Shown here: in pieces, positions 36,594 through 47,251 of the stretch
Numbering within the stretch: position 1 is the stretch's first letter
Layout: the number at the start of each line of letters is the position of its first letter
DNA from: Photobacterium sp. JCM 19050
GTDB lineage: Bacteria > Pseudomonadota > Gammaproteobacteria > Enterobacterales > Vibrionaceae
Direction of reading: 5' to 3'
DNA length: 64,000 nucleotides
Assembly (NCBI GenBank): GCA_001310455.1
Contig: BAXG01000016.1
Coordinates: 1 to 64,000, forward strand
Position numbers and translations under genes: made by a program
Notes under the pieces: model-generated
What the model was told of the DNA's origin: nothing
Databases searched by the model: none
Seen by the model: the letters and a program-made list of their open reading frames with translations, nothing else

Positions 36594-37718
36594 TCAGTTG
36601 TTGTAGCTGTATGGCGTCCAGGGTGCCCCGGCCTGACGGCGCTTCGGACACAGTGCCATGATGATGCCGAAGCAAGCGCCCTGAGTAATCATGGCGGTGC
36701 CGCCGTAACTGATAAACGGCAGTGGGCTTCCCATTACCGGCAGGAGTCCACTAACCATACCCAGGTTAATAAAGGCATAAAGAAAGAAGCTGAGTGCCAG
36801 CGCGCCACTCACCAGACGCGAGTAGGCTGAATCGCTCTGGCTTGCCAGCCACAAAGCCCGGCCTGCAATAAACAGGTAGAGGCAGACAATAAGCGCACTG
36901 CCAAAGTAGCCCCACTCTTCCGCAAAGGTTGAGAAGATAAAGTCGGTATGGCTTTCCGGGATAAAACCGAGCTGGCCCTGTGTCGCATTCATAAAGCCTT
37001 TGCCCTTGATGCCGCCGGAGCCAATTGCAATCAGGGACTGGATAATCTGGTATCCGGCACCAAGGGGGTCAGATTCTGGATTCAGGAACTGGGTAACCCG
37101 CATTTTCTGGTAATCCGCCATAAAGAAGAACCAGAGCACTGGCACAGCGGCGGCTACTGTTCCCACCACAGTGGCGATAATCTTCCAGCTCATCCCGGCC
37201 AGATACAGCACAAAGAGTGCGTAGATGGCAGTAAAGATTGCACCATCGAGGTCGGGCTGGATAACGATAAGCCCGGCGGGAAGGGCAGTTACCGCCAGAC
37301 ACATAAATATTTTCTTGAGCCCGGGTCGTCCGGGATCTTTAACAATCAGCCAGGCCACCATCATTGGGACAGCGACTTTTACCAGCTCAGAAGGCTGAAA
37401 GCGAATAGGGCCCAGTGCCAGCCAGCGTTTTGAACCGTTGGTGGTATCACCAGCAACGATAACGCCAAGCAACAGAATAACCGCCAAACCAAACAGGTAA
37501 GGGGCGATGTCTTTGAATTTTTTCGCAGGAACGGCAGATAAAGCCAGCATGGCGGTAATGGCCATGAATGCACGCGCGAGGTGGCGTTCGATAATAGGCA
37601 TGCTATAGCCGCTGGCACTCCATACACTCATAGAGCCGATGGCTATCAGCGTACAGATGGCAAAGAACAACGGATAGTCCAGCCGAGGTCGGTAAGTCAG
37701 CACAGAAAAGGAATCCAA
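36594..37718 (-). CDS. rodA: RodA/FtsW-type peptidoglycan glycosyltransferase (SEDS family)
   Basis: Encodes 374 residues with ten membrane spans. SEDS hallmarks: KRWLALGPIRFQPSELVKVAVPMM, IQPDLDGAIFTAIYALFVLYLAG (the catalytic Asp region), ESHTDFIFSTFAEEWGYFG and VMGSPLPFISYGGTAMIT. It polymerises lipid II for lateral wall growth together with PBP2 and the Rod complex. In most gammaproteobacteria rodA lies beside mrdA (PBP2), dacA and rlpA; none of these are here, so it could be a second, stand-alone copy. Single gene in its own context. Confidence 0.88.
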   Translation of the reverse strand: MDSFSVLTYRPRLDYPLFFAICTLIAIGSMSVWSASGYSMPIIERHLARAFMAITAMLALSAVPAKKFKDIAPYLFGLAVILLLGVIVAGDTTNGSKRWLALGPIRFQPSELVKVAVPMMVAWLIVKDPGRPGLKKIFMCLAVTALPAGLIVIQPDLDGAIFTAIYALFVLYLAGMSWKIIATVVGTVAAAVPVLWFFFMADYQKMRVTQFLNPESDPLGAGYQIIQSLIAIGSGGIKGKGFMNATQGQLGFIPESHTDFIFSTFAEEWGYFGSALIVCLYLFIAGRALWLASQSDSAYSRLVSGALALSFFLYAFINLGMVSGLLPVMGSPLPFISYGGTAMITQGACFGIIMALCPKRRQAGAPWTPYSYNN

Positions 37719-37811
37719 CTAGATTACAAGCGAGCATCACAGTAGCGTGTGCGCAAAAAATTGCAATAGCGAAAACAGGGGTGGGCGAATTTCTTCGTTG
37801 TGGGAATAAGC

Positions 37812-37835
37812 AAAGGGCCACTTTCGCGGCCCTTT
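37812..37835 (-). terminator. Terminator of the acrAB-like operon
   Basis: Eight-base arms AAAGGGCC/GGCCCTTT with an 8-base loop, 22 bases after the transporter stop on the minus strand. The T-run is short. Confidence 0.65.
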
Positions 37836-37856
37836 GAAATAGGCAATTCAGGAGAA

Positions 37857-40800
37857 TTACTGGGTTGCCAGTTTATCGAGCTTGCGCTGGCGTCTTTCTT
37901 CACGTTCACGTGGCTGAACAGACGTTCTACCACCACAAAGAACAGCGGTACGAAGAAGATGCCGAGGAAGGTTGAACCCACCATGCCACCCAGTACACCG
38001 GTACCGATTGCATTTTGCGCACCCGAACCTACACCGGAGCTGATAGCCAGTGGGACAACACCGAGGCCAAACGCCAGTGACGTCATCAGGATAGGACGCA
38101 GACGAACACGAACAGCGTGCAGTGTCGCTTCCTTCAGGGAGGCGCCTTTTTCGTAGTATTCCTTGGCAAATTCCACAATAAGGATGGCGTTCTTGGTCGC
38201 CAGGCCTACGGTGGTCAGCAGGCCAACCTGGAAGAATACGTCGTTCGGCATGCCGCGTGCTGTCATCGCAACAATGGCTCCGATAACACCCAGAGGCACA
38301 ACCAGAATTACCGCCAGTGGTACTGACCAGCTCTCATAAAGTGCAGCAAGTACCAGGAATACCACCAGAATCGACAGCGCATACAGCGCAGGAGCCTGGT
38401 TACCGGACAGACGCTCTTCATAAGAGAGGCCGTTCCATTCGATACCAAAGCCTGGCGGCAGTTTGCCGGCCATGTCTTCAATGCTGTCCATCGCTGCACC
38501 GGTGCTGTAGCCAGGTACGGTTGCACCCTGGATGTTCACAGCCGGAAGGCCGTTGAAACGCTCAAGACGCGGTGGGCCGAATTCCCATGAACCGGTGGCA
38601 AATGCCGAGAACGGTACCATTTCCCCTTTGCTGTTACGTACAAACCACTTGTCGAGGTCGTCCGGCTGCATACGGTAGCGGTCTTCGCCCTGAACCATCA
38701 CTTTCTTGATACGGCCACGGTCGATAAAGTCATTCACGTAAGCACCACCCCACGCGGAAGCCAGAACAGAGTTCACTTCAGCGATGTTGAGGTTCAGTGC
38801 ACGCAGCTTGGCGTGGTCAATGTGCAGTTGGTAAAGCGGCGCATCTTCCTGACCGTTCGGGCGAACGCCCACAAGGTTAGGATCCTGTCCGGCCATACCC
38901 AGCATCTGGTTACGTGCTGCAATCAGCGCATCGTGGCCGTTACCGCTACGGTCCTGCAGATAGAAGTCGAAGCCGTTTGCTGTACCCAGTTCCATAACCG
39001 CTGGTGGTACAAAGGCAAACACCATGGCTTCTTTAATCTGCATGAACGCACCCATCGCGCGACCGGCGATAGACTGAACATCCGTACCCGGTGCAGTACG
39101 TTCATCCCAAGGCTTCAGGTTGATAAACGCCATACCCATGTTCTGGCCCATACCGGCGAAGCTGAAGCCCGCAACGGTAAAGACAGACTCAACGGATTCG
39201 GCTTCTTCCTTCAGCAGGTAAGTCTGCATTTTGTCGAGAACGTTAAGGGTACTTTCCTGAGTGGAGTTCGCAGGCAGGATAGCCTGGGCGAACAAGGTTC
39301 CCTGGTCTTCATCCGGCAGGAACGCTGTCGGCATGCGCAGGAACATCCACCCGGTTGCTGCGGTCAGCGCCAGGAAGACAACGAACACACGGCCGGTGCG
39401 TTTGATAATGCTCGCGACACTCGACTCGTAACGGTTGGTACAACGGTCAAACCAGCGGTTGAATGCGCCAAAGAACCCTTTGTCTGTGTAGGCGTGGCCT
39501 TTTCAACCTGCTTGAGCATAGTCGCACACAGTGCCGGGGTCAGGATCATTGCAACCAGCACAGACAGCGCCATTGCCGATACGATGGTGATCGAGAACTG
39601 TCGGTAAATTACCCCTGTTGATCCGGACATAAATGCCATCGGTACGAATACCGCAGACAGGGTCAGGCCGATACCGACCAGTGCGCCGGTAATTTGGTCC
39701 ATCGATTTGCGTGTGGCTTCCAGAGGAGTACAACCTTCCTCTGACATGATGCGCTCAACGTTTTCGACAACAACGATGGCGTCATCCACCAGGAGGCCGA
39801 TAGCCAGTACCATGGCAAACATCGTCAGCATGTTGACCGAGAAACCGGCAACTGCCAGGATGCCGAAAGTACCCAGGAGAACAACCGGAACGGCAATCAT
39901 CGGAATCAGCGTTGCGCGGAAATTCTGCAAGAACAGGTACATGATGACGAACACCAGTACAACGGCTTCCAGCAGGGTCTTCACAACCCCTTCAATCGAG
40001 CTGCTGACAAACGGCGTGGTATCAAACGGCACGACCATTTCCAGGCCATCCGGAAGAAGGCTTCCAGTTCCGCCATTCGGTCAAGAACGGCTTCTTTGGT
40101 TTCGAGTGCGTTAGCACCCGGAGCGAGCTGGATTGCCAGGCCGGAAGCAGCTTTACCGTTGTAATAGCCGTTTACCATGTAGCTTTCTGCACCTTTCTCG
40201 ACTCTCGCGACATCGCTCAGCAGAACCTTGGCACCCGTTGAGTCAGATTTCAGCACGATGTTTCTGAAATCATCCTGGGTTTGCAGCAGGGACTGGGAAG
40301 AGACCGTTGCGTTAAGCTGCTGGCCTTTTACTGACGGGGCACCGCCAAGCTGGCCTGCTGACACCTGTGCGTTTTGCTCACGGATTGCATGATGACGTCA
40401 TTGGTGGTCAGGTTGTACTGGTTGAGCTTCAGCGGGTCTAGCCATATACGCATCGCATACTGCGCACCGAATACCTGAATGTCACCCACGCCGGAAACAC
40501 GGCTTATCGGGTCCTGGATATTCGATGATACGTAGTCGGCAATGTCGGCCTTGTCCAAGGTGCCGTCTTCAGATACGAAGCCCAGCAGCATCAGGAAGCC
40601 GGTGCCTGCCTTGTTTACGCTCACACCCTGCGCCTGAACCACCTGCGGGAGGAGTGGCATGGCCAGTTGCAGTTTGTTCTGCACCTGAACCTGCGCGATA
40701 TCAACATCCGCTTCTGCGTTGAAGGTCAGCTTGATACTTGCGTTACCAAAGCTGTCACTTTCAGAAGAGATGTAGCGAAGGTGATCGAGGCCGGTCATGC

Positions 40801-41002
40801 GCTGCTCGATGACCTGAGTGACCGAGTCTTCAACGGTTTTTGCAGAGGCACCCGGATAGTTCGCGCTGATGATAATTTGCGGCGGGGCAATCGTCGGGTA
40901 CTGCGATACAGGCAGTGTGCGGATGGAAAGCACACCGGCCAGCATAATGATGATTGCAATTACCCACGCAAAGATCGGTCGATCTATAAAAAAACGAGCC
41001 AT
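37857..41002 (-). CDS. acrB: RND multidrug efflux transporter, AcrB/HAE1 family (four frameshifts)
   Basis: About 1049 residues when four single-base losses are repaired (near 40386, 40055, 39488 and 37890). The N-terminus [35 protein letters not shown] is classic HAE1. The proton-relay Asp pair lies in [16 protein letters not shown], and the relay Lys in [19 protein letters not shown]. The C-terminus in the repaired frame is [17 protein letters not shown]. The trimeric inner-membrane pump captures drugs in the periplasm and exports them with the adaptor (41015-42160) and a TolC-type outer channel encoded elsewhere. The stop is TAA 37859-37857, not the longer open frame to 37724. Confidence 0.9.
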
Positions 41003-41014
41003 GATGAGTCCCTG

Positions 41015-42160
41015 TTAGCTTGCAGGCTTGTCGCTAAGGACGGTTGCGGTGACTTTCGCGCCCGGGCGAATTTTCTGCAAACCTTCCACCACCACTTTGT
41101 CGCCTTCTTCAAGGCCGGCGGTAATACGCCATTGGTGGTCGATAGCTTCTGCGGTTTCCACCATGCGTGCTTCCACCTGGTTTTCTTTGTTTACCACCAT
41201 TGCCATTGCTTCACCGCGTGGTGTGCGGCTGATGGCTTTTTGGGGAACCAGGATAGCTTCAGGATCAGTCCCGACCGTGACGATAGTGCGTACAAACATA
41301 CCCGGCAGAAGAATACCATCTGGGTTCGGGAACTCTGCACGCAAGGTAACGGCACCCGTGGTTTCGTTAACCGTCACTTCAGCAAACTTCATGGAGCCTT
41401 TGAACGGGTAAACGCTGCCGTCTTCAAGAATCAGGCTGACTTCTGCGGTTTCCGGTTGGTGAAGCTGTCCGCTTGCAATGCGCTGCTTCAGGCGAAGCAT
41501 CTGGGTGCTCGACTGGGCGATGTCCACATTGATGGGATCAAGCTGGGATATTTTGGCAAGAGCCTGTCCCTGGTTAGCGGTGACAAGCGCACCCGGCGTC
41601 ACGTTTGATTTACTGATACGGCCGGAAATAGGGGCCTGAACCTTGGTATAGCGCAAGTTGATTTCTGCTGCGTTGATAGCGGCTTTGGCAACCGCGACAC
41701 TGGCTTGAGCCTCAAGGTAAGCCGCGTTGGCCTGATCGTAATCCTGCTGACTGATAGCCCGGGTTTTGACCAGTTCTTCAAAACGTTTGGCAGTTGCGCG
41801 GGTAGATGCGAGTGCTGCCTCAGCACGCTTGAGTTCAGCTTTTGCACTGATAAGCGCTGCTTTATAGGTAGCATCGTCAATCTGGTACAGTGACTGGCCT
41901 TCGTCAACAATACCGCCTTCGGTAAAACTTCGCGCCAGAATGATGCCGTTCACCTGCGGGCGTACTTCTGCTTCCATGTATGCCCGGCTGCGACCCGGCA
42001 GTTCCATGGTAATAGCCTGCGCTTCCTGCTTGAGTTCAATGACATTCACCGGTACGGCTGGCGGTGGTTGGTTATTCTGGGCAGCATGCGAAGACATATC
42101 GCAACCAGAAAGCCACAGTGCGGCAGAAACTGCCGTGGCAATCCTGAGTTTTTTGTTCAT
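41015..42160 (-). CDS. acrA: RND efflux periplasmic adaptor, AcrA/MexA family
   Basis: Encodes 381 residues. A lipoprotein signal ends in LWLSGC (C20 lipidated). The order is standard: barrel-sandwich/lipoyl halves (AEVRPQVNGIILARSFTEGGIVDEGQSLYQID...; APISGRISKSNVTPGALVTANQGQ), coiled-coil hairpin (~100-165), beta-barrel (NPDGILLPGMFVRTIVTV) and membrane-proximal domain. It bridges the RND pump encoded 12 bases downstream and an outer-membrane channel. No TetR-type repressor is adjacent, so control is from elsewhere. Confidence 0.92.
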   Translation of the reverse strand: MNKKLRIATAVSAALWLSGCDMSSHAAQNNQPPPAVPVNVIELKQEAQAITMELPGRSRAYMEAEVRPQVNGIILARSFTEGGIVDEGQSLYQIDDATYKAALISAKAELKRAEAALASTRATAKRFEELVKTRAISQQDYDQANAAYLEAQASVAVAKAAINAAEINLRYTKVQAPISGRISKSNVTPGALVTANQGQALAKISQLDPINVDIAQSSTQMLRLKQRIASGQLHQPETAEVSLILEDGSVYPFKGSMKFAEVTVNETTGAVTLRAEFPNPDGILLPGMFVRTIVTVGTDPEAILVPQKAISRTPRGEAMAMVVNKENQVEARMVETAEAIDHQWRITAGLEEGDKVVVEGLQKIRPGAKVTATVLSDKPAS

Positions 42161-42519
42161 TTTGACTCCATAGTTTCATCACCCGGCCGTTCAGACCGAA
42201 TGCTTTAAAACAAAGCGGTGTTTTGCCATTGGCTCGATACGCCGTTTCAGGTACGTGCTGTTAAAAAGAGAGGAGTACCTGAAGTGGCATTGGATATCCG
42301 GCGCATCTCACACCCGATGGGGAGAATATAACTACGTAACGGATCACAGAACAGCGTTTTCACTTCTTTACATAACATTGATTTGTAAAGGATTTGTGGT
42401 GGAAATGTATTGCAGGCAAAGAATTGATGGAATCTATCAAAGTGATTGACTTAAGTGATATGCACTATTGAAAAAGGAGGCGTATTGTGACTCCAGAATA
42501 ATAAAGCAGGCAGTTAATA
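42161..42519. other. Intergenic region between acrA and mntH
   Basis: 359 bases holding divergent promoters for the efflux operon and mntH. The segment 42310-42480 is AT-rich. A 64-codon + frame (42255-42449) has no motif and is not called. I find no clear Fur, MntR or regulator palindrome by eye. Confidence 0.4.
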
Positions 42520-43754
42520 ATGAACGCAGTATTTCTTCATCGTTTCCCCCACTTGTCGTTAAATTTCAAACGTAAACTCCTTCTTCTCGGTCCGGCTTTT
42601 ATCGCGGCAATTGGTTATATCGATCCCGGTAATTTTGCGACCAATATTGAAGCGGGTTCGTCATTTGGTTACCAACTCCTGTGGGTTGTACTTTGGGCCA
42701 ACTTGATGGCCATGCTGATCCAATACCTTTCAGCAAAACTGGGAATTGTTACCGGCAAAAACCTTGCTGAGCACCTTCGTGACCGCCTTCCCAAATGGGC
42801 CATCGTCCCTTACTGGTACAGGCAGAAGTGATTGCCATGGCGACAGACCTGGCAGAATTTATCGGTGCGTCTGTTGGCTTCCAATTGTTGTTTGGCATTA
42901 CGTTGATGGAAGGCGCCATTCTTACTGCACTTGTAACGTTTGGCATTCTGATGTTTAACCGCCGAAGCCAAAAGCCCCTGGAGGCGGCAATTGGCGGGCT
43001 TTTGCTCCTCGTTGCCGGTATTTACATTGCTGAACTTCTGATGGCGAAACCGGCGGGTGGCGAAATGGTGAAAGGGCTTCTTCTGCCAACGCTGACTGAA
43101 CCCCACCAGATTTACCTTGCAGCCGGTATTCTGGGCGCCACAGTCATGCCGCACGTAATTTACCTGCACTCGGCGCTGTTCAAGCAGGGTTATGGCGAAA
43201 AAACAGAAAAACGCCTGCGCTCCACTCGGATAGACGTATTGATTGCGATGACCATTGCCGGCTTTGTAAACGTTGCTATTATTGCCATGGCCGCAGCCGT
43301 ATTTCATGCCACTGGTCATCACGACGTTGCAGAAATTGAAACGGCTTACAAGACACTTGAACCGCTTTTAGGCCATGCAGCATCAACGCTGTTTGGTATC
43401 TCGCTCATTGCTTCCGGCCTGTCGTCAACAGTAGTGGGCACTCTGGCCGGTCAGGTGGTGATGCAGGGGTTCGTGCACTTTACCATTCCGGTTTGGGTGC
43501 GCCGTGCGGTGACAATGATCCCTTCGTTTGTTGTTATCGGTCTGGGCATCAACACAACGGATATTCTGGTAATGAGTCAGGTGGTGCTTAGCTTTGGTAT
43601 CGCGTTGGCACTGATTCCACTGCTGATGTTTACCAATAGTCAGAAGTTGATGGGCCAGTTTGCCAACAAGCGAGTCGTGTCTGTATTGGGTGTGGTGATT
43701 GCCGGTTTTGTGCTTGTACTGAACAGCTACTTACTGTTTACCCTGTCCCAATAG
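42520..43754 (+). CDS. mntH: NRAMP family Mn2+/Fe2+ transporter MntH (one frameshift)
   Basis: About 412 residues after restoring one base near ~42825. Eleven membrane helices. The metal-binding motifs are present: [14 protein letters not shown] in helix 1 and [12 protein letters not shown] in helix 6. The conserved segment ...[28 protein letters not shown] follows the shift. It imports Mn2+ (and Fe2+) with protons across the inner membrane. Single gene; no MntR box recognised. Confidence 0.9.
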
Positions 43755-43806
43755 GTTGATTTCCTGCTAATTAATTCGATGAAGTAGATACCTGTGAACA
43801 ACAGAA

Positions 43807-43833
43807 AACCGGCCGTGAAAGCGGCCGGTTTTT
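43807..43833 (+). terminator. Terminator of mntH
   Basis: Nine-base arms AACCGGCCG/CGGCCGGTT around TGAAAG, followed by TTT. Confidence 0.9.
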
Positions 43834-43902
43834 GCTGTAACATCGCCGGGCTTATCGGGAATGTCGCGGTATGACTTCCCGGCCAAAAACTGGAGAAAAA
43901 GA

Positions 43903-44580
43903 ATGAAGAAGTACCAGTGGCTCTTTTTTGATGCGGACGAAACCTTGTTTCACTTTGACGCATTTCGTGGCCTTGTCCTGATGTTTTCACGCTACGGCGT
44001 GGATTTCACCCGTGAGGACTTCGATGAATACCAACTGACCAACAAACCACTTTGGGTGGAATACCAGAACGGCACCGTGACTGCGTATGAGCTACAAACC
44101 CGGCGCTTTGCGAGTTGGGCAGAAAAGCTGGGTGTGACACCGGAGCAGTTAAACAGCAGTTTCCTTGATGCTATGGCGGAGATTTGCGAGCCGCTTGAAG
44201 GAGTGCGGGAGCAGCTTGATGCCATGAAAGGCAAGGTCCGTATGGCGATAATTACCAACGGATTTACCGCGTTGCAGAATATCCGGCTCGAGCGGACAGG
44301 TCTGAAAGACTACTTTGATTTTGTTGTGGTGTCTGAAGAGATCGGCGTGGCGAAACCCGACCCGGCTGTTTTTGACTACGCGCTGGAGCAAGCCGGATTC
44401 CCTTCACGCGACAGTGTACTGATGGTCGGGGACACTCTCGGTTCGGATGTTCTCGGTGGCCTCAACTCGGGAATGGATGCCTGCTGGTTTAACCATGCAG
44501 GGAACCCAGCAGAAGATTCCATCAAACCGACCTACACAATCCAGTCATTTGCTGAACTGGGCAACCTCATTTGTTACTGA
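43903..44580 (+). CDS. yjjG: YjjG-type HAD pyrimidine 5'-nucleotidase
   Basis: Encodes 225 residues from ATG 43903 (GGAG upstream; an earlier ATG at 43861 overlaps the terminator region). HAD motif I is FFDADET (D10 nucleophile, D12 acid/base), motif II IITNG, motif III the GVAKPDPAVF lysine and motif IV MVGDTLGSDVLGG. The cap region and length match YjjG, a house-cleaning phosphatase that dephosphorylates dUMP, dTMP and non-canonical pyrimidine nucleotides in the cytoplasm. Monocistronic. Confidence 0.9.
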   Translation: MKKYQWLFFDADETLFHFDAFRGLVLMFSRYGVDFTREDFDEYQLTNKPLWVEYQNGTVTAYELQTRRFASWAEKLGVTPEQLNSSFLDAMAEICEPLEGVREQLDAMKGKVRMAIITNGFTALQNIRLERTGLKDYFDFVVVSEEIGVAKPDPAVFDYALEQAGFPSRDSVLMVGDTLGSDVLGGLNSGMDACWFNHAGNPAEDSIKPTYTIQSFAELGNLICY

Positions 44581-44586
44581 CGACTC

Positions 44587-44630
44587 CGCCGGTTGAAAAA
44601 TACCGGCGTTCAATTTCCCATCTTTTTTTT
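44587..44630 (+). terminator. Possible terminator of yjjG
   Basis: CGCCGGT/ACCGGCG stem, but the T-run starts about 14 bases after the stem, so termination efficiency is uncertain. Confidence 0.35.
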
Positions 44631-44771
44631 AGTGCCTTATCTGACATTGATTTTGTGAATATTAAAATCTCATTCATCTGCGAGTTAGCTCTCATTCGTG
44701 GTGGGTCGAGCTGCTAGAATGATTGTATAAAAATCAAGCAAATAACCGGTGCCATCAATAAGGGAAGGAAC

Positions 44772-45801
44772 ATGGCATTGAACGAGAAGCAACTCAGAGA
44801 AATCATATCGCTGCTGCCAGATCCGGTATTTATCCTCAGTGAGTCCGGCAAATACGTCAACTTTCTTGGCGGAGAGGATCAACACACCTACCACAATGGT
44901 CATCCGCTTGTCGGAAAGTCCCTTTATGATGTCCTCACCAAAGAAAAAGCCGATTGGTTTATGGTTCAGATCCTTGACGTTTTAAACAATCAGGGGGTAA
45001 GGGTTGTTGAATACGATCTTGCCGCTTCCGATGTGGATGGCATCGACGGCGACTCCGGTCCGAGCGGTGTTTTGCACTTTGAAGGAAAAGTGTGCCCGCT
45101 GACGATGATATATGGCGGAGAACGGGCTGTTTTGTGGCTGACCCGGAATGTGACAAAGCGCTACCAAATGGAATGTTTGCTGCGTATGCAGAGTGAAACC
45201 GATGCGTTGACCGGGCTTTTCAACCGAAGAAGATTTATGGATACCCTTCAGTTGGAAACCTCAACAGCCAGAATGGTCAGAAGGGATGCCTGCTTGCTGC
45301 TTTTGGACCTCGATCATTTTAAGCGTATAAACGATAACTTCGGGCATCAAGCCGGGGACAAGGTATTGCAGGGGCTTGGTCAACTGGTCACCCAAATTCT
45401 GGCGTGAAGATGATCTTTTTGCGCGGGTAGGGGGTGAAGAATTCGCGGTGTTGTTGCCCAGAACCAATCTGAATCAAGCCCGGGATATTGCTGAGCGTAT
45501 CAGGGAAACCATTGCGACTCATTGGATCACCTATCGCGGTTTTGAACTCTTTGTCACCGTAAGTGTTGGTGTAACGTCCGTCTATCAGGGGGACGACGCC
45601 GAAACGGTTTATGCCAGGGCTGATGATGCGTTGTACGAAGCAAAGAATTCCGGTCGGAATAAAGTGGTGGTTCAACAATCGGACACGCAATTGCGCGATC
45701 ACGCCACGGGAAAAACTGGCGAAAAGGTCAAAGAAAAGACATTGAAAGCCCAGAAAGCAAAACGAAAGCCCAAACCAAAAAAAGAAGCAGTGCCTTGCTG
45801 A
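44772..45801 (+). CDS. PAS-GGDEF diguanylate cyclase (frameshifted)
   Basis: About 343 residues. The N-terminal PAS-like sensor (~1-130: LREIISLLPDPVFILSESGKYVNFLGGED) is followed by GGDEF (from DALTGLFNRRRFMDTL; LDLDHFKRINDNFGHQAGD). The frame breaks near ~45400; two bases missing just before CGTGAAGATGAT restore REDDLFARVGGEEFAVLLPR, an active-type GGEEF. The C-terminal tail is strongly basic (KEKTLKAQKAKRKPKPKKE), which is unusual and may bind nucleic acid or membrane. No membrane segment, so it is a soluble c-di-GMP synthase. Confidence 0.85.
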
Positions 45802-45816
45802 CCACTGCTTCTTTTC
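45782..45816. terminator. Bidirectional terminator between the PAS-GGDEF and ABC ATPase genes
   Basis: Eleven-base perfect arms AAGAAGCAGTG/CACTGCTTCTT overlapping the GGDEF stop; T/A-rich on both flanks. Confidence 0.88.
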
Positions 45817-45831
45817 CGCTTATTGCATGTT

Positions 45832-46908
45832 TCAGAGTGCGATTTCTGTATTCTTGTCGAACAAATGGGTTTTTGAGAAAGCGACATGGACCTGCGTACC
45901 GGCTTCAATTGCAATCCGGTCTTGCGACACCAGCGAGTATTTCTCCCCAAGGAACTCCAACCCGATAAAACACTCTGCGCCAGTTTGCTCGATATACGAA
46001 ACAGTCATCGGCAATGAATTCTCAGTCTGTTCTGTGGTCACGATTAAGTGTTGCGGGCGAGCGCCAACCATAATTCTGTCACCTACGTTAACAGATGATT
46101 TGGACGGTGCCGGTACGCTAACAACATGCTGGTCAGTAAACGCCACTCGCAGACTGTCGCCAGACTGAATGACCGAACCTTCAAAGATGTTCATTGCCGG
46201 GGATCCCAAGAATGTGGCAACAAATATATTGGCTGGGTTGTCGTACAACTCCAGGGGTGAACCTGTCTGCTCAATTCTTCCCTGGTTCATAACCACGATC
46301 CGGTCAGCCATGGTCATAGCTTCAATCTGGTCATGAGTAACATAGAGGGTTGTTGAGTTCAGTTGGTTATGCAAAGAGCGAATTTCTGAGCGCATGTGGG
46401 TTCGGAGCTTGGCATCGAGGTTTGACAATGGCTCATCGAAAAGGAAAAGGCGCGTGTCCCGGACGATAGCGCGCCCCATGGCAACGCGCTGACGCTGGCC
46501 ACCGGATAGCTGGCGAGGATATTTATCGAGGTAACTGGTGAGATTGAGCTTTTCTGCAGCCTCTCTTACCTGTTTATCGTATTCGTTCTCTGATTCACCA
46601 CGAATTCTTGGGCCGAATGCGATGTTGTCATAGACCGTCATGTGCGGGTAAAGCGCGTAGCTTTGGAACACCATTGCCATGTTTCGGTTTTGCGGTGTTG
46701 CATGTGTCAGATCTTTACCGTCGACGGAAAATACCCCCCCGGTGGTGTGCTCCAAGCCAGCAATCATTCGGAGTAATGTTGATTTTCCGCAACCAGACGG
46801 ACCAACAAGAGCAACAAATTCATTGTCTGAAATATCCAGGTTAAGTCCATGAATAACCGGGCCATTTCCATAGTCTTTAACGATCTTATTAAGTTTTAAA
46901 GAGGGCAT
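45832..46908 (-). CDS. Sugar ABC transporter ATPase, MalK/UgpC/MsmX type (importer 1)
   Basis: Encodes 358 residues. The start at 46908 gives PSLKLNKIVKDYG as in relatives; a further ATG at 46944 is possible. Walker [11 protein letters not shown]-loop [13 protein letters not shown], signature [16 protein letters not shown], Walker [17 protein letters not shown] and H-loop VTHDQIEAMTMADR are all intact. The C-terminal ~120 residues form the TOBE-type regulatory domain. It energises the permeases encoded on the other strand (48571-50293), sharing a divergent promoter region. Confidence 0.92.
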   Translation of the reverse strand: MPSLKLNKIVKDYGNGPVIHGLNLDISDNEFVALVGPSGCGKSTLLRMIAGLEHTTGGVFSVDGKDLTHATPQNRNMAMVFQSYALYPHMTVYDNIAFGPRIRGESENEYDKQVREAAEKLNLTSYLDKYPRQLSGGQRQRVAMGRAIVRDTRLFLFDEPLSNLDAKLRTHMRSEIRSLHNQLNSTTLYVTHDQIEAMTMADRIVVMNQGRIEQTGSPLELYDNPANIFVATFLGSPAMNIFEGSVIQSGDSLRVAFTDQHVVSVPAPSKSSVNVGDRIMVGARPQHLIVTTEQTENSLPMTVSYIEQTGAECFIGLEFLGEKYSLVSQDRIAIEAGTQVHVAFSKTHLFDKNTEIAL

Positions 46909-47251
46909 AATTAAGCAATCCGTTTTATATTTAACGATAATCAAATCCCTTGATGTGTTTTAAGTAGTAACATTATTTGTTTTTTTTCGGTTGCTTTCTA
47001 AGTCAATTTTGTGATTGGAATATCAAATATCGAAATGAAACGAAAGTTGGTTTTAAAATAAAAATATGACCTATTGCTAAGTAATCATTTAATTACAATA
47101 TGATATGGTTTTATATATGCAATTGCGCACACTTTCGTTTTGGTTTTATTTCATTTGACGAAACGTTAATAGGTTGTAAAAGTGAAAGGGTGATTTTTAA
47201 TCGAATTACGCTTTTCTCACACAACTTGTATAAAAACGTGCGGAGACAACA
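46909..47251. promoter_or_regulatory. Divergent promoter region of importer 1
   Basis: 343 bases, very AT-rich, between the ATPase and the binding-protein gene. A motif near 47031-47045 (CGAAATGAAACGAAAG) is partly repeated in inverted form near 47132-47152 (CTTTCGTTTTGG...ATTTC). A palindromic AACGTT-centred site (ACGAAACGTTAAT) lies at 47158-47170 and resembles LacI-family operators. No regulator is encoded next to it. Confidence 0.4.

Noticed and set aside
37724-37856. Extended C-terminus of the AcrB-like protein (open frame to 37724)
   Set aside because: The alternative frame gives a normal RND C-terminus ([12 protein letters not shown], stop at 37859-37857), and a terminator follows at 37812-37835.
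42255-42449. 64-codon ORF between acrA and mntH
   Set aside because: No domain, signal peptide or good ribosome site; it spans the expected divergent promoters.
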